Source of the DNA: Epiperipatus broadwayi
Lineage: Eukaryota; Onychophora; Udeonychophora; Euonychophora; Peripatidae
Assembly: GCA_028023455.1 (NCBI GenBank)
Contig: JAQFVV010000274.1
Location: forward strand, 1,051,350 to 1,115,349
DNA: 64,000 bases
Direction: 5' to 3'
How positions within the stretch are numbered: position 1 is the stretch's first letter; the number at the start of each line of letters is the position of its first letter. Both the position numbers and the translations under genes were made by a program. The notes under the pieces are model-generated. The model was not told the origin of the DNA and searched no databases. It worked only from the letters and a program-made list of their open reading frames with translations. Positions 62,862 through 64,000 of the stretch are shown in pieces.

Positions 62862-64000
62862 TATATATATATATTGTAAAGGTTGGAAAGATCCACCCTT
62901 TCCATCAAAGTGTCATTACTGTTTTTTTTTTTTTTTTAAATATTTGATTTGGTTTCGATATGGGAGTTCATATAATCTGAAGCTCAGATTATGCTTCACG
63001 ATTATTAAAGAAAGTGAATTAATATAATTGTGGACATGCAGCAAGAGATAGATTTAAGCAAAATATATACACACTTTTACCATAATAATAAGATGTATAT
63101 GAATTTGTTGGGAAATATATATTTAAAATTTTGTATATTTTATTAGTAATGGCGGCATGAGATAAGGTGTTCGGGTTGTAAATTTCTAGAAGCATTACTA
63201 TGAGGTTTAAAACAAAAAAAAAAGGGGGGGGATTAATTATTGTTACTCAGATAAATCAAAATTGCTATTAATAAAAGTACATTTTCCATTAGCAGAAAAT
63301 TAATCTATTGAAGAGATCTTTCACAAATATTAAAATAGAATTTAAAACAATCGTTCAGGAATTTTTCAGACTGATCATATTATCTTAAACTACTTACGTA
63401 ATAAAGGCAGGCTTCCTGTGGAAAAATATCCATTGTATAAAAATTACACAGTGCTTCAGGCTACAGGCATTCCAAATATCCAGGAGATCATATAAAGAGT
63501 GCAAAAATTTGATTGTAATTTACTTTGTTTTTTTTTTTTAGAAAGAATTGTTTTAACTTACTTCACATCACTGTAAATATGGAAGAGAAGTAAAACCTCC
63601 CCGCCTTCCCTTTTGACCATTCCTGAAACACTCTCTACTGATGCCTCTTTGAACTTAAAATGAAATCATGAACTATTTAACTGTGTCCTAAACATAATGC
63701 AGAAAATTATGCTACCTGCCTTTAAGTTTTGAAACATGTCAAGAATAATGAACTGATACCCAAGAAGGGGATCAAGAAAGTATTGCAAAAGTAATAGTGC
63801 CGCTTCTCACTTATTTTCTATATCTGTTGTATATTAAATATAACCAAGATTAAATGGAAACAGTGTAAATTCTCATAAAATTAACTTACCTATGTAACAA
63901 TATTTAATCTGCTTTCTACATGATTCTTTATAAAACTAATCATGTAATTTTCTATTGGCCTCACAAAATTCTTATTCTAAAATGGTGCAGCATTGATTTT
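62862..64000. other. no gene; possible start of another LTR-like element
   Basis: After a TA tract, TGTAAAGGTTGG at 62875 resembles the other element starts that follow ATAT, but no matching end is inside the window. A T run at 62924-62937 and a G run (8 G) near 63226. No recognisable coding frame to the end of the window. Confidence 0.3.

Noticed and set aside
1-64000. CRISPR arrays, bacterial operons, ribosome binding sites, phage genes
   Set aside because: The content is eukaryotic retroelements; direct repeats found are microsatellites or element duplications, not spaced CRISPR repeats.

Overview
The window is very AT-rich non-genic DNA (by eye about 70-75% A+T) from a metazoan nuclear genome, most likely an invertebrate. 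The repeat repertoire supports this: Penelope-like elements with GIY-YIG domains, an L1/Tx1-type LINE, a mariner remnant, hAT-type ends, LTR retroelements, and CA/TA/CTAC microsatellites. Mollusc (for example cephalopod), planarian and cnidarian origins are all possible and the sequence does not decide between them. I found no convincing host gene, tRNA or rRNA gene. Everything recognisable is a transposable element or its debris.

Layout. 0-5.8 kb: mariner transposase tail, a large foldback repeat, microsatellites and a tandemly duplicated hAT end. 5.8-7.3 kb: a decayed coiled-coil plus Gag-like ORF. It is cut at 7278 by a young, internally deleted LTR retrotransposon with giant LTRs (7278-13138, 4-bp target duplication ATAG), and the Gag frame resumes after 13138. 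13.6-17.3 kb: ORF1 and the endonuclease half of an L1/Tx1-like LINE. The reverse-transcriptase half lies at 27.8-29.65 kb, so the LINE appears split by about 10.5 kb of later insertions. Those include a 1.7-kb solo LTR and a complete 4.29-kb solo LTR (20031-24316) of the same giant family.

30.7-32.2 kb: a decayed Penelope-like element with a duplicated GIY-YIG-linker segment, then a small tRNA-like retroposon with a 14-bp target duplication. 38-59 kb: a near-continuous chain of LTR-like elements separated only by short ATAT tracts. It includes two related long non-coding copies (44.5-52.8 and 52.8-58.3 kb) and a diverged fragment of the giant LTR family (about 58.45-59.28 kb). 59.3-62.9 kb: a head-to-tail pair of Penelope-like copies, the upstream one truncated at its 5' end.

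The most noteworthy signal is the giant LTR family. It has LTRs of about 4.3 kb, a TATA box about 0.96 kb in, a polypurine tract at the 3' LTR, insertion at ATAT/ATAG, and two hairpins near the LTR 3' end. The hairpins are kept in three copies and show compensatory base changes, which suggests a selected RNA structure. Several separate LTR-like elements seem to use the same ATAT target, and each insertion regenerates it.
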